A DNA stretch of 52,182 nt from Anaerovorax odorimutans (GCF_024459955.1 NZ_JANFXK010000022.1:1-52182), one strand, 5' to 3'; shown: positions 23,170-31,835, counted from the first letter of the stretch. The notes: generated by a model from the letters alone, not told the origin. Program-made: numbers and translations.

Positions 23170-23643
23170 TTAAACGCCTTTTTTAGCGGTTAGATGTTCG
23201 ATGGTGATTTCCACTGTACAGACCTCATCCCAGACGGCTTTCGTATATTTTCTGCCGCTTTCCATGAAATCTGCTGAATACTTTTCCAGGATTCGCTCCA
23301 ATGCCTGCTGCTTTTCCTCGTCATTCTCGATGATACGGGCCTGACCGAAAGCAATGGCGCTGAGGTATAAAGTATTGAAATCCGCAGGAAGGATATCGTC
23401 TTTTTCTACCACGCAGAATGAAACTTTGCTGTTTCTTTTGATGGCATCCAGTTTGTGGCCGCCCTCGGACGTACCATGAAAATAGATCTTGCCGCTGTCA
23501 TAGGCATAACTTACCGGAACTGCATAGGGATAACCATCATCGCCATCCAGAGCCAGGACACCGTGGGTATTGTTTTCCAGGATTTTTACAGCCTCCTCCC
23601 GGGGCAGCTGATTTTCTTCTTTTAGTCGCATTTGGCGGAACAT
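23170..23643 (-). CDS. Pyridoxamine 5'-phosphate oxidase family (NimA-like) FMN-binding protein
   Basis: A 157-residue split-barrel flavoprotein of the NimA-like branch. The segments NTHGVLALDGDDGYPYAVPVSYAY, KIYFHGTSEGGHKLDAIKRNSKVSFCVVEKD and LYLSAIAFGQARII are the three blocks that form the FMN site. Members reduce nitro compounds or flavin-linked substrates, and some give 5-nitroimidazole resistance. Activity here is unknown. It has an AAGGAGG site on the - strand and is divergent from a second member of the same family 184 bases away. Confidence 0.9.
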   Translation of the reverse strand: MFRQMRLKEENQLPREEAVKILENNTHGVLALDGDDGYPYAVPVSYAYDSGKIYFHGTSEGGHKLDAIKRNSKVSFCVVEKDDILPADFNTLYLSAIAFGQARIIENDEEKQQALERILEKYSADFMESGRKYTKAVWDEVCTVEITIEHLTAKKGV

Positions 23644-23827
23644 AAGTTTACCTCCTTAGTCGTTTGCCTGATAAATAATTTCTGAATTTTATAATCAATT
23701 TTAACATTTCCCCGATGGATGGGCAAGAAATTTGTAGGAGCCTTTGGCGCGGGAAGGCGGATATGGTAGAATGAAAATATGGGAGCGGAGGACTGCAATT
23801 ATTAAACGTATACGTTCAGGAGGAAAA

Positions 23828-24334
23828 ATGCGAAGACAGAAACAGGAGATAAAAGAATTTGAGAAAATGCTGCAGGTTTTGGAGAAAGGCCAGGTATGCC
23901 GGATTGCTTTTTTCGACAGAGAATATCCTTATATCGTTCCGCTGAATTACGGCGTGCGGACGGAAGACGGACAGGTGTACCTATATTTTCATGGCGCCCA
24001 TGTGGGGAAGAAGCGTGATCTGATGAAAGAAAATAATAAAGTGGGTTTTGAGACGGATGTCGAGTACGGCCTTGTGGTCGATGAAGAAGCCGGTCGCGGA
24101 GGGATGAATTATGAAAGCATTATTGGACAGGGCGTCCTGGAGGAAGTGACTGACCAGGGGGAACGGCTGCGGGCGCTGGACTGCATCGCCGCTCATTATC
24201 CGCTGCCTGAGAATTTTAAGTTTTGCGAGGCCGCCAAGAAAGCTGCGAAGGTTCTCAGGCTGACCGTAACGAAAATGACTGGAAAATCCAGGCTGACTGT
24301 TCGCTACTCAGATCAGGGTTGGGTTTATGAATAG
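23828..24334 (+). CDS. Pyridoxamine 5'-phosphate oxidase family (NimA-like) FMN-binding protein
   Basis: A 168-residue paralogue of the divergent neighbour. The FMN-site blocks are GQVCRIAFFDREYPYIVPLNYGV, VYLYFHGAHVGKKRDLMKENNKVGFETD and ESIIGQGVLEEVTD. The longer C-terminus ends in LRLTVTKMTGKSR. ATG 23828 has CAGGAGG 4 bases upstream; an open frame to 23744 has no site. Two family members back to back suggest a local duplication followed by divergence, or paired detoxification functions. The substrate is unknown. Confidence 0.9.
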   Translation: MRRQKQEIKEFEKMLQVLEKGQVCRIAFFDREYPYIVPLNYGVRTEDGQVYLYFHGAHVGKKRDLMKENNKVGFETDVEYGLVVDEEAGRGGMNYESIIGQGVLEEVTDQGERLRALDCIAAHYPLPENFKFCEAAKKAAKVLRLTVTKMTGKSRLTVRYSDQGWVYE

Positions 24335-24363
24335 CAGGCTTCTTTGAGCAAGAAAATTTAGAT

Positions 24364-24433
24364 TTGCGACCAAGGTGTTTCTTTTGGGCCAATGGTTGCG
24401 GGATTTACCGGGAAAATCGGAATTTGGTCGCAG
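24364..24433 (+). repeat. Repeat family B, copy 2 (70 bp)
   Basis: Bounded by TTGCGACCAA and TTGGTCGCAG, exactly 70 bases as in the other two copies. The internal competing arm here reads TGGTTGCG, which can still pair with the left arm by G-T wobble. It lies 29 bases after an FMN-binding protein gene. Confidence 0.8.
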
Positions 24434-24489
24434 ATCTGTAGAATTTTCTGCTGCAACCAGTCCGCGTTTTGTCAATTCAGCCCTGTATA

Positions 24490-24506
24490 GGGTGCAAGCC
24501 GCACCC
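24490..24506 (+). other. Short perfect hairpin
   Basis: GGGTGC and GCACCC enclose five bases. No T run follows. The role is unclear; it may add to the structure of the convergent intergenic region. Confidence 0.4.
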
Positions 24507-24551
24507 AGCAGCGTACACCTTGCGCAACTTTAAATTCAGAAATATAAAACT

Positions 24552-24672
24552 TGTGGATAACCTGCGGCGCAGATCAGGAATAAATGTTGAAATCCAGGGG
24601 TTTGTAAAAAATTGTTTATCCACAGCATATGTTGGATAAAATTGTATACAATTTTAAAAATCCTGTGGAAAA
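24552..24672. promoter_or_regulatory. Cluster of DnaA-box-like sites around a 20-bp palindrome
   Basis: TGTGGATAA (24552-24560) and TTATCCACA (24616-24624) are consensus DnaA boxes in opposite orientation. TGTGGAAAA (24664-24672) is a one-mismatch site. Between the last two lies the perfect palindrome TAAAATTGTATACAATTTTA (24637-24656). The segment is A/T-rich and lies between two convergent genes, where no promoter is expected. It could bind DnaA for titration or regulation. It is not near dnaA or other origin genes in this window. Confidence 0.5.
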
Positions 24673-24728
24673 GTGGCGGAAGGCCGATAAAACGGGCGGC
24701 CTGCGATGTTGAAAAGTGTCGAAACAAA

Positions 24729-26018
24729 TCAGGCCTGCAGTTTGATGAGAATCACCACAGTAAAGGTATCTTCTGTGTAAGAAATGTCGATCGTTCCTCC
24801 CAGTCTCGCCACCACATCCTTTACATTTTCCAGACCAAACCCATGCTCTTTCCGATCCGCCTTTTGGGATATGAATTTGTTATCCAGCTGCCGGATCGGA
24901 TTTTCTTTTGTATTGACGATTTCATAACTGAAATAAGGGCTGTCAAAACGGGCTTTCAGAGAGATCTGTCGGTCCCCGGCATCGGACAGGGCGCAGGCGG
25001 CGTCAATGGCATTGTCCAGAGTATTGGCGAAGATACAGCAAAGGCTGGTGGAATCCACCTCCGGCATGTGGTCCAGGTCAATATTGAAAAAACAGTCGAT
25101 CTGATTCTGCCGGGCAAGCTCATACTTAGCATTGATTACTGCGTTGACAACACTGTTTTGGCAGAAGATGCGGTTTTTGGAGGGAAGCTTTTTAGCAAGA
25201 TCGTTCACATATTCCGTTGCCTTCCCATAATCCTCTCTTTTTAACAGTGAACGTATAACGCTGAAATGGTTGTTCATGTCATGATGCAGTTTTCTCGTTT
25301 CCTGCTGATTTTGTTGCAACTCGTGGTAATAAGCTTCCTGATAGCGCAGATTGTCGATCTCCATCTTTGTGCGGATCGAGTCGGCAATGTAGGAAATTAA
25401 ATAGATGCATCCCAGGTTGGTCAGCAGGCAGGCCAGGCAGGCCGGATAAGAAGGCCAGAGGCATTTATCGGGAATCAGGTTAAGCACTGTGATAATGCCG
25501 ACAAGTGAACCCAGCGATACGATATCCACAACAAACCACATGCGGGGAGTAAGGAGCAGGCAGGCCTGGGCGAGACGTTTGCGGAAAAAAACGTAGATCG
25601 CCGCCCAGATGGGGATCCGTACGGTTAAAGCTATCGCGTAAGTGACAGAATAGCTGAGCTGGCTGTTGCCACTGTCCAGAGCAAAAAAGAGCATGCGTCC
25701 CATCTCATAAGTCATGTAATTGACAGCAATGATGACCGAAGAAAGGATGATGACCGCAGAAACCTTTTCAATCAGAGCCCCTTTGAAGGCGAGGAGCAGC
25801 GTAGCAAAAAATATTGCGAACAGAGCAAAGAGGTTGAAAGGATCATTGGGGAAAATAATGATAAGGCCTGTCTGCCAGCAGCCGATGAAAGCCAGCAGTT
25901 TCCAAACAAAGTGCGGCCTTACGGTTAAGAAGGAGCTCAGCAGCATATAAAAAAACGCACCGTATATCAAAGATATTGGTTTTGGAAGCAAGTCGAAAAA
26001 TTGGATCAAAGATGACAC
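24729..26018 (-). CDS. Sensor histidine kinase, AgrC/GHKL type
   Basis: A 429-residue membrane kinase. Residues 10-215 contain six or seven hydrophobic segments; a linker coiled coil (EIDNLRYQEAYYHELQQNQQE) leads to the phospho-acceptor motif LHHDMNNHF with His246. The GHKL ATPase follows, with the N box in IFANTLDNAIDAAC and a G box GFGLENVKDVV. This is the architecture of AgrC-like receptors for peptide signals. It starts with GTG immediately after the stop of the LytTR regulator, so the pair is coupled. No AgrB/AgrD genes are present, so the signal may be an exogenous peptide or envelope stress. Confidence 0.9.
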   Translation of the reverse strand: MSSLIQFFDLLPKPISLIYGAFFYMLLSSFLTVRPHFVWKLLAFIGCWQTGLIIIFPNDPFNLFALFAIFFATLLLAFKGALIEKVSAVIILSSVIIAVNYMTYEMGRMLFFALDSGNSQLSYSVTYAIALTVRIPIWAAIYVFFRKRLAQACLLLTPRMWFVVDIVSLGSLVGIITVLNLIPDKCLWPSYPACLACLLTNLGCIYLISYIADSIRTKMEIDNLRYQEAYYHELQQNQQETRKLHHDMNNHFSVIRSLLKREDYGKATEYVNDLAKKLPSKNRIFCQNSVVNAVINAKYELARQNQIDCFFNIDLDHMPEVDSTSLCCIFANTLDNAIDAACALSDAGDRQISLKARFDSPYFSYEIVNTKENPIRQLDNKFISQKADRKEHGFGLENVKDVVARLGGTIDISYTEDTFTVVILIKLQA

Positions 26019-26720
26019 CTACCTTAATATGTATTTTGCGAAAGCTATTTCTAAATCCTGCCTGCGCGCGCGGCTGACCGGAAGCTGTTCTTCTTTACAG
26101 AGGACTGCGTTCCCTTCAATGGCCGAGATATAATTGAGATTTACCAGATAGCGGTTGTGGATGCGGACAAAAAACTGGGGAAGCTCCAGCTCCAGATCGT
26201 CCAGCTTACCATAAAACAGGACGGGGCCCGTTCCGGTCACCGCTGTAATCATGCGGCGTTCGCTGAAAAAATACCGGGTGTCATTGAGCAGCAAGCGAAT
26301 GGTTCCGGATTTCTGGCGAACTACATAATACAGGTCCGCGCTGACCCGCAGTTCCTCCAGCGCCTGATAGAGGACTGAGAGTACCTTTTCCTCTTTATAC
26401 GGTTTCAGAATATAGTTGAGGGCGCGTACCTCGTAACCCTGAAAAACATAGTCCGGATAAGCCGTGATAAAAATGATAACCGCTCTGCTTCCGGCTTTTC
26501 GCAGCTCCTTGGCTGCGGTCATGCCGTCCATTTGGTCCATTTCAATGTCCAGAAAAAGAATGTCCGGACCCTGGCGCTTGGCCTGTGCCAAAAGCTGCTC
26601 GCCGCAGGAAAATTTCAAAATTTCATATTCGATTCCCCGCAGATCCAGGCTGCGGGACAGGATCTGAGACAGGTCCTGCCGTAACTCTTTTTCATCATCA
26701 CAAATCGCAATTTTTATCAT
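26019..26720 (-). CDS. LytTR-family response regulator
   Basis: A 233-residue response regulator. The receiver domain has acidic Asp8-Asp9, phospho-acceptor Asp58 (LFLDIEMDQMDG) and KPYKEEK around residue 109. The LytTR DNA-binding domain (~135-233) has FFVRIHNRYLVNLNYISAIEG and VSRARRQDLEIAFAKYI. It is the first gene of the - strand pair with the AgrC-like kinase. A BceAB-type transporter lies divergently 704 bases away across an A2-A1 repeat pair and is a candidate target, but no clear LytTR direct repeats were found there. Confidence 0.92.
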   Translation of the reverse strand: MIKIAICDDEKELRQDLSQILSRSLDLRGIEYEILKFSCGEQLLAQAKRQGPDILFLDIEMDQMDGMTAAKELRKAGSRAVIIFITAYPDYVFQGYEVRALNYILKPYKEEKVLSVLYQALEELRVSADLYYVVRQKSGTIRLLLNDTRYFFSERRMITAVTGTGPVLFYGKLDDLELELPQFFVRIHNRYLVNLNYISAIEGNAVLCKEEQLPVSRARRQDLEIAFAKYILR

Positions 26721-26828
26721 GGTGAAGGTTCCTTTCCCACTGCGCCTGTTTCATAGCAGAAACAGGCAGCTTCTTCCATACCTCTCGGCAACGCCAATAC
26801 AAATCCGTATAACTTGTGAGCTGGCTGG

Positions 26829-27055
26829 CAAAAAGATGGTCTGGCGCTTTTTTCTTTGAAATTGGACCAGAGCGGATAAAATTTGTGGGTTTGCGAGGAT
26901 TACTGATTTATTTTTTTGAAATTCCCACTTAAAATTGACTGCCAAGGATAAAAAACGTTGAAAAAAGATCCGCTTTTGCCGATTTCTTTGGATAAAAGAT
27001 CCGGAAATACTTTAGTGCGTTACCATGAAAAATCAGATAGACGTTTCTTCTCCAC
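26829..27055 (-). repeat. Repeat family A2, copy 2
   Basis: Opposite orientation to the 12.9 kb and 33.9 kb copies. Shared blocks (as read on +) are CTGGCGCTTTTT, CTTTGAAATTGG, GCGGATAAAAT, TGTGGGTTTGCG, AACGTTGAAAAAAGATCCGC, AAAAGATCCGGAAAT and AGACGTTTC. It is followed 35 bases later by an A1 copy in the matching relative orientation. Confidence 0.75.
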
Positions 27056-27090
27056 CGAAAGATGCGGGCCGCATCCCAAAAGACAGTTCC

Positions 27091-27247
27091 GGTAACTTAC
27101 CCTAGTTTTTGCGAAAAGTTACGCACTTTTCAACGATCCTGCGGCCTTCAGAACGGCTGCCAGCACAAATTTTCATTTTCAACGGTTTTGAACCCCCGCA
27201 GACCCACAACTTTGCGTAACTTTGCATTAATTTTTCCCAAAGTTACC
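27091..27247 (-). repeat. Repeat family A1, copy paired with A2 at 26.8 kb
   Basis: Arms on the + strand are GGTAACTTACC, AAAGTTACGCAC, TTGCGTAACTTTG and AAAGTTACCGC. The core CAACGATCCTGCGGCC...CACAAATTTTCATTTTC is the reverse complement of the core of the 33.7 kb copy. It lies between the divergent LytTR regulator and ABC transporter genes. Confidence 0.8.
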
Positions 27248-27382
27248 GCACCTCGCACAGCTCGCCGGCCAGAATAGTATACCATCTTTTTGCCATTTTG
27301 TGAAAGCAAGATGCGCAGGCAAAACTTTACAAAATCTCAGCCAAAGTTGACAGCGGCGCAGGTAGCCGCGTGCCCGTGCGAT

Positions 27383-27397
27383 GCTTTACAATAAAGC
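27383..27397 (+). promoter_or_regulatory. Inverted repeat over the likely -10 of the BceAB-type operon
   Basis: GCTTTA and TAAAGC flank CAA, and the sequence includes TACAAT, a good -10. No good -35 lies at the right distance. The dyad at the -10 suggests a regulator site. Confidence 0.35.
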
Positions 27398-27424
27398 TAT
27401 CACAAGAAATCAGGAGGAATGACG

Positions 27425-28183
27425 ATGTTAAAGGTAGAGCATTTGTATAAGAACTACAAATCGGGAGACATGACCTACAAGGTATTGAAGGACGTGTCCT
27501 TTCAGATAGAAAAAGGGGAATTTGTGGCGGTAATGGGGCCATCGGGGAGCGGTAAGACGACGCTGCTCAATTGCATTTCCTGCTTTATTCCCTATGAAAA
27601 GGGAAAGGTTATGCTCAGCGGCATGGACCTGGCTTCCCTGGACGAGGAGAAGATCGCCAGGGTGCGAAACGAACAGCTGGGATTTGTTTTTCAGGATTTT
27701 ATGCTGCTGGACGGACTGACGGTCTTTGAAAACGTATGCGTGCCCAAGGTTATAAAAGGAGAGGGCTATAAAGCCATGGAGAAAAAGGCCAAGAATCTGC
27801 TGGCCCTCTTTGAGATTCAGGACATTGCCAATAAATTTCCGGCGGAGATCTCCGGAGGGCAAAAACAGCGAACGGCCGTAGCCAGAGCGCTGATGAACAA
27901 TCCGCTATTAATTTTGGCCGACGAACCCACAGGAAATCTGGACAGCCGGGCAAGCGAAGCTGTGATCGGCGCCTTTCTTGCGGCGCAGCAGCATCTCAAC
28001 GCGACCACCTTCATGGTAACTCACGACAGCTTTTCCGCCAGCTACTGCAACCGGGTGATCGTTATGAAAGACGGAACTGTTTACAAAGAGCTGGTTCGCA
28101 GAGGCGATAGAAGGGAATTTCTGGAGGAGCTTTTGGGCGTATTAAAAATTCTGAATGGCGGTGAAGGCAATGACATTAAATAA
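27425..28183 (+). CDS. ABC transporter ATP-binding protein (BceA/MacB-like)
   Basis: A 252-residue ATPase. Walker A is GPSGSGKTT, the Q loop is VFQDFMLLDGLTVFENV, the signature is ISGGQKQRTAVARAL, Walker B is LILADEPTGNLD and the switch histidine is in FMVTHDSFSA. These match the MacB/LolD/BceA branch that partners with FtsX-type permeases and handles antimicrobial peptides by extruding or freeing them from their targets. ATG 27425 is chosen because AGGAGG lies 7 bases upstream; the ATG at 27419 touches that site. It overlaps the permease start by 14 bases. Confidence 0.93.
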   Translation: MLKVEHLYKNYKSGDMTYKVLKDVSFQIEKGEFVAVMGPSGSGKTTLLNCISCFIPYEKGKVMLSGMDLASLDEEKIARVRNEQLGFVFQDFMLLDGLTVFENVCVPKVIKGEGYKAMEKKAKNLLALFEIQDIANKFPAEISGGQKQRTAVARALMNNPLLILADEPTGNLDSRASEAVIGAFLAAQQHLNATTFMVTHDSFSASYCNRVIVMKDGTVYKELVRRGDRREFLEELLGVLKILNGGEGNDIK

Positions 28184-30287
28184 TCTGTTTTCCAAGCTGC
28201 GCAAAAGAAACAAGGGAAACTACAGACAGTTTATCTTCTGTATCACCTTTGCCGTAATTCTAATCGCTTCCTTTTCGGAAGTCATATTCAGCCCGCTGAT
28301 CCAAAGCGTACTGCCGGTGGGCGGCGACTCTAAAAAGCAGGTCTATATGATCTTTGCCATGGCGGTAGTGGGATGCCTGCTGTTTTCCATCTATGCGGCG
28401 GGATTGTTTCTCCGCTACAAGAGCAGGGAAACCGGCGTGTTTCTAGCCTTGGGCGCAAAAAAAGGCAAACTGTCCCGGGCGCTTCTGACAGAAATAACCT
28501 TGCTCACAGGTATCTGCACCCTTGCGGGACTGGCTGCGGGAACGGTTCTTGCATTGCTGATCGGGCAAGGATTTAAGGCGCTGGCAGTATCTCCTGTGGA
28601 AAACGACAGCATGATGTCGCTGGCGGGCATAGGCACAGGTCTGCTCTTTGGCTGCATTGTCCTGATCTGCCTGATGGTTATGAGCGTTCGTTTTATGAAA
28701 CGCAGCAACCTGATGGATATTATCAATGAACAGCGGCGAAGCGAACCGATCAAAAAAATGGTTACTGCCCGTTATGCGGTCATAGGAAGTATTCTTGTGG
28801 TTCTGGGAATCCTGGGAGGATTGCTGATCCCATCCATATTAGCCCGAGTATTTGAAAAGAATCTGGGAGCTATGCCCAATCTCTTTTACGTGCTGGCGCT
28901 GATCGGTCTTTACATGCTGCTGGTTTATTCCATAGCTGTGCATAAAAAGGGCAGGAATCCCCAGAAATATTACAAAAACATGATTTCCTATGGCATGATG
29001 AAGTTTCAGGGAGCATCTGTGGTTCGAAATATGCTGGTAATCACACTGCTGATTATCGCCAGTCTCTTTGCTTGTTTTTACGGACCCACCAACTACATCA
29101 ACGGGAAGGTTGACAATGAAAGCAATCCGGTGGATTTTGCTCTGACCTACCCGGAAAATGCCGATGAGGTCAAACGGGCGGACATTGAAGAGCTGGCAGA
29201 GCAGCATAACGTGGATATCCGCGATTACCGGGAAGGCCAGTTCATCCGGCTGCTGGCCAGCGGCGTTGAGCGGGAAAACTATGACAGCAAAGGAAATCTG
29301 ATTGAAATTTACAAAAAACAGTTGTGTTATCAGGAGTTCATCAGCCAGAAAGAGTACAACCGCATAACAGGTCAAAAGGAAAGGGTAGAGCGAGGTTCCT
29401 ACAAGCTGATCAAAAAGCCTGAAACCGAGGAAAACCTGTGGTACCGTTTTGACGATCTGGATCATGTAAAAAATACGGCTACCGGCCAAAGTCTGGATCT
29501 GAAATACGGCGGCACGGTCAGCTATCAGGCGCTGGTTCAAAATGACGGATTCGTAGTCAACGGCAGATGTGTTCTCAACGACGCGGATTTTTCCACAATG
29601 AAAAAGGGACTTTCCAGGGACCAGAAAATAAAGCAAATCCTCTTCAATGCAGGAAATGCGGAAAAGTCCTATGATTTTGCCAAAGGGCTGTACCGGGAAT
29701 ACTGTCTGCGGGCTTCGGAGGAAATGAAAGTCGTGAGCGCTTACGATGATTTTCAGAAAAAAGAAGCGCTGGCCCAGGGAAAAGAATACGGTTATGATAT
29801 CCAGGTAGAGCTTCTGCCGGATCATTCGGAAGTCGATCTGGGCTGGAAATACACGCCCAACTTCAAAATCCTCAACCAAAAGAACGCCTTTTTCAGTTTC
29901 ATCCTCTACTATATGTTGTTTATCTATGTGGCTGTTATCTGCCTGGCGGCGGTGGGCATCATCAGTTATACCAGAAGCATCAATACCGGCCTTTCCGGCA
30001 AGCAGGTTTTCGATGATTTGAGAAAGCTGGGGGCAAACAACCGCTACATCCGCAGGCTGATCGTGTCTCAGCTGAAAAAGATCTTTGTTCTACCGACCTC
30101 TTTAGGCGCGGCGCTGATGCTTGGCTACTATATTCTGCTGCTGTGGCAGAACGATGGACGGCTGCTGTATAATGAGTACCTGACGCTGGGTGTGGATCTG
30201 ATTCTCTGCGCGATCATAGCTCTATACCAGTATCTGATGTATCGTTTGTCCCTGAAACGGGTGATGAGCCTTGTAATACCAAAATGA
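28170..30287 (+). CDS. FtsX-like ABC permease (BceB-type)
   Basis: A 705-residue permease with the BceB layout: an N-terminal helix, three helices in the first FtsX core (LLFSIYAAGLFLRYKSRETGVFLALGAKK is the typical cytoplasmic coupling segment), then two-four more helices and a large outer domain of about 250 residues (from ~310 to ~575, starting ESNPVDFALTYPEN), and a final three-helix FtsX core. The large external domain is what binds lantibiotics or bacitracin-type compounds in known members. ATG 28170 begins MTLNNLFSKLRKRNK as in relatives; ATG 28155 is possible. It is coupled to the ATPase. Confidence 0.9.
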   Translation: MTLNNLFSKLRKRNKGNYRQFIFCITFAVILIASFSEVIFSPLIQSVLPVGGDSKKQVYMIFAMAVVGCLLFSIYAAGLFLRYKSRETGVFLALGAKKGKLSRALLTEITLLTGICTLAGLAAGTVLALLIGQGFKALAVSPVENDSMMSLAGIGTGLLFGCIVLICLMVMSVRFMKRSNLMDIINEQRRSEPIKKMVTARYAVIGSILVVLGILGGLLIPSILARVFEKNLGAMPNLFYVLALIGLYMLLVYSIAVHKKGRNPQKYYKNMISYGMMKFQGASVVRNMLVITLLIIASLFACFYGPTNYINGKVDNESNPVDFALTYPENADEVKRADIEELAEQHNVDIRDYREGQFIRLLASGVERENYDSKGNLIEIYKKQLCYQEFISQKEYNRITGQKERVERGSYKLIKKPETEENLWYRFDDLDHVKNTATGQSLDLKYGGTVSYQALVQNDGFVVNGRCVLNDADFSTMKKGLSRDQKIKQILFNAGNAEKSYDFAKGLYREYCLRASEEMKVVSAYDDFQKKEALAQGKEYGYDIQVELLPDHSEVDLGWKYTPNFKILNQKNAFFSFILYYMLFIYVAVICLAAVGIISYTRSINTGLSGKQVFDDLRKLGANNRYIRRLIVSQLKKIFVLPTSLGAALMLGYYILLLWQNDGRLLYNEYLTLGVDLILCAIIALYQYLMYRLSLKRVMSLVIPK

Positions 30288-30306
30288 TGTGTGTTGAAAT
30301 AAAAAT

Positions 30307-30325
30307 GGGCCGGTATGGCCGGCCC
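30307..30325 (+). terminator. GC-rich hairpin after the BceB-type gene
   Basis: GGGCCGG and CCGGCCC enclose TATGG 19 bases after the permease stop. No T run follows, so it is a weak or Rho-independent-like partial terminator, or an RNA-stabilising hairpin. Confidence 0.45.
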
Positions 30326-30345
30326 GCTTCTGTAAAGGAGGAGTT

Positions 30346-30849
30346 ATGAAACGGATTATTGTAATTTTTATGCTGCTGGCAGTGCTGACCGGTTGTTCTG
30401 CTGAGAAGGACAGCCCGGATGCCGCAGACTATAGCGAGAAGTACGCGGTTTCCCCATATGGAAACGAGGAAAAGCTGGATACACTGCCAGGCCTTACCCT
30501 TCATGCGGATAAAGAGCGTTACGATTCCGCCAGTTTGGAACAAATTGAGCTGACTGTGGAAAACAATTCGCAGAAAGAATACCGATATTCCGATTATTAT
30601 GAACTGGAAGCGGAAAAAGACGGAGTCTGGTATCAGTTGACTCAGACCGGGGATGGGAAGGAGGATTCGCCGGAGATTCGCATTCCGCCGGGCCAGAAGA
30701 AGCGGATCATCCAGGATATTGGCGCCTGTTACGGAGAAGGCCTTGAGCCAGGACATTATCGTATCATTAAGAGCATTGCTTATTTTGCCGACGAAAAAGA
30801 CTGGGATTACAAGCAGTACAACGTGTCCTCTGAGTTTGACATTGAATAA
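30346..30849 (+). CDS. Lipoprotein with an immunoglobulin-like domain
   Basis: A 167-residue lipoprotein with a signal peptide MKRIIVIFMLLAVLTGC lipidated at Cys17. From about residue 48 the sequence has the strand pattern of bacterial Ig-like domains (LTLHADKERYDSASLEQIELTVENNSQKEYRY, then IPPGQKKRIIQDI and the final LEPGHYRIIKSIAYF), as in the Big_14-like group seen in Clostridia. It would be anchored outside the cell. It has an AAAGGAGG site. It lies 58 bases after the BceB-type gene and may be part of that resistance unit; this is inference. Confidence 0.82.
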   Translation: MKRIIVIFMLLAVLTGCSAEKDSPDAADYSEKYAVSPYGNEEKLDTLPGLTLHADKERYDSASLEQIELTVENNSQKEYRYSDYYELEAEKDGVWYQLTQTGDGKEDSPEIRIPPGQKKRIIQDIGACYGEGLEPGHYRIIKSIAYFADEKDWDYKQYNVSSEFDIE

Positions 30850-30870
30850 GGGCGCGCATTTGACCCATGA

Positions 30871-30907
30871 AAAAAAGCAGGATACCGTCAGGGTACTTGC
30901 TTTTTTT
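30871..30907 (+). terminator. Intrinsic terminator
   Basis: AAAAAAGCA and TACC on the left pair with GGGTA and TGCTTTTTT on the right, with a GTCA loop, followed by a seven-T tract (30901-30907). It ends the lipoprotein transcript just before the LytTR operon. Confidence 0.8.
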
Positions 30908-30954
30908 ATTGGAAAGGATAAAATAACCGAGGAAAGCGGATGGGAGGTGTTTTC

Positions 30955-31395
30955 TTGAAGATAAAAGTAGAGCGGGTCGATGACCCCTGTGAGACGGAGA
31001 TTACCGTTCGCTGCAGTAAGTCGTCCGATCAGGAGACCCGGGCGCTGCTACGGCAGCTCAGCCTGTATGCAGGCACCGTAATGGGATATCGGGACGGAGC
31101 ATCCCATAAGCTGGCCCGGCAGGACATCTTTTATATCGAAACTGTGGATGAAAAAACGTTTTTCTACCTTAATTCAGAGGTTTACGAAACGCCGCTGCGA
31201 CTGTACGAATGGGAAGAGAAGCTGCGGGATACGCCCTTTGTCCGTATCAGTAAATCCACTATTCTCAATACGGATAAGGTCAGCTCTGTACGACCGCTTC
31301 TGAGCGGTAAGCTGGAAGCGCAATTGTCCAATGGCGAGAAACAGGTGGTAAATCGCCACTATGTGCGCGGTTTTCGCGAAAAATTTGGAATATGA
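30955..31395 (+). CDS. Stand-alone LytTR DNA-binding regulator
   Basis: A 146-residue protein. A short N-terminal segment (to ~45) precedes a LytTR domain with the typical ARQDIFYIETVDEKTFFYLNSEVYETPLRLYEWEEKL and FVRISKSTILNTDKVSSVRPLLSG blocks and the C-terminal NRHYVRGFREKFG. It has no receiver domain. A TTG at 30955 is chosen because GGGAGGTG lies about 6 bases upstream. The next gene is a DUF3021 membrane protein, the known partner of such regulators: the membrane protein restrains the DNA-binding protein, and the pair controls adjacent genes, here an ABC exporter. Confidence 0.9.
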   Translation: MKIKVERVDDPCETEITVRCSKSSDQETRALLRQLSLYAGTVMGYRDGASHKLARQDIFYIETVDEKTFFYLNSEVYETPLRLYEWEEKLRDTPFVRISKSTILNTDKVSSVRPLLSGKLEAQLSNGEKQVVNRHYVRGFREKFGI

Positions 31396-31409
31396 AGGGG
31401 GATTTCATT

Positions 31410-31835
31410 ATGGATAAATTAAACCTGAAAGAGTGCGTACTCATCGACTGCGTATCCTTTACGGCGGTTTCGGTGATCCTTTCACTGCTGTCCTTTAACG
31501 AGGATTTGATGTCTGGTTTTGACCATACTATGGCGTTGGAAGTGTTCGCTTGCACGACTCTGATTAGTATACTGATGTACCCGATTTCCAGGATCAGCTT
31601 TCGGTCCGCTGTTATGGCGGAAGCTGCGAAGCTGCTTGATGTCGCTGTCTGCGTTCTTGGCTTCGGCGGTAGTTTCGGATGGTTTCCCTGGGAAGGAAAA
31701 TATATTTTTGAGGCCTGCCTGATATTCGTGGCAGTTTTCATCATTACCTCTGCCGTGTTATTCTGGCAGGCAAGCTCTATCGCTAATAAAATCAATCGTA
31801 AGATCAGGGAGAAAGAACATGAAACACATCATTGA
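31410..31835 (+). CDS. DUF3021 family membrane protein
   Basis: A 141-residue protein with four hydrophobic segments (roughly residues 12-30, 45-65, 78-98 and 105-125) and a basic cytoplasmic tail, as in DUF3021. It is the usual partner of stand-alone LytTR regulators and probably controls their activity at the membrane. ATG 31410 has AAGGGGG 8 bases upstream; an ATG at 31392 overlapping the LytTR stop is an alternative. Its end overlaps the ABC ATPase start by 17 bases. Confidence 0.85.
   Translation: MDKLNLKECVLIDCVSFTAVSVILSLLSFNEDLMSGFDHTMALEVFACTTLISILMYPISRISFRSAVMAEAAKLLDVAVCVLGFGGSFGWFPWEGKYIFEACLIFVAVFIITSAVLFWQASSIANKINRKIREKEHETHH

Noticed and set aside
24536-24727. Possible AgrD-like signal peptide gene next to the AgrC-type kinase
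   Set aside because: The 63-residue frame has no AgrD features (no conserved cysteine within a short peptide and acidic tail), no AgrB gene is nearby, and it is explained by DnaA-like sites and the palindrome.
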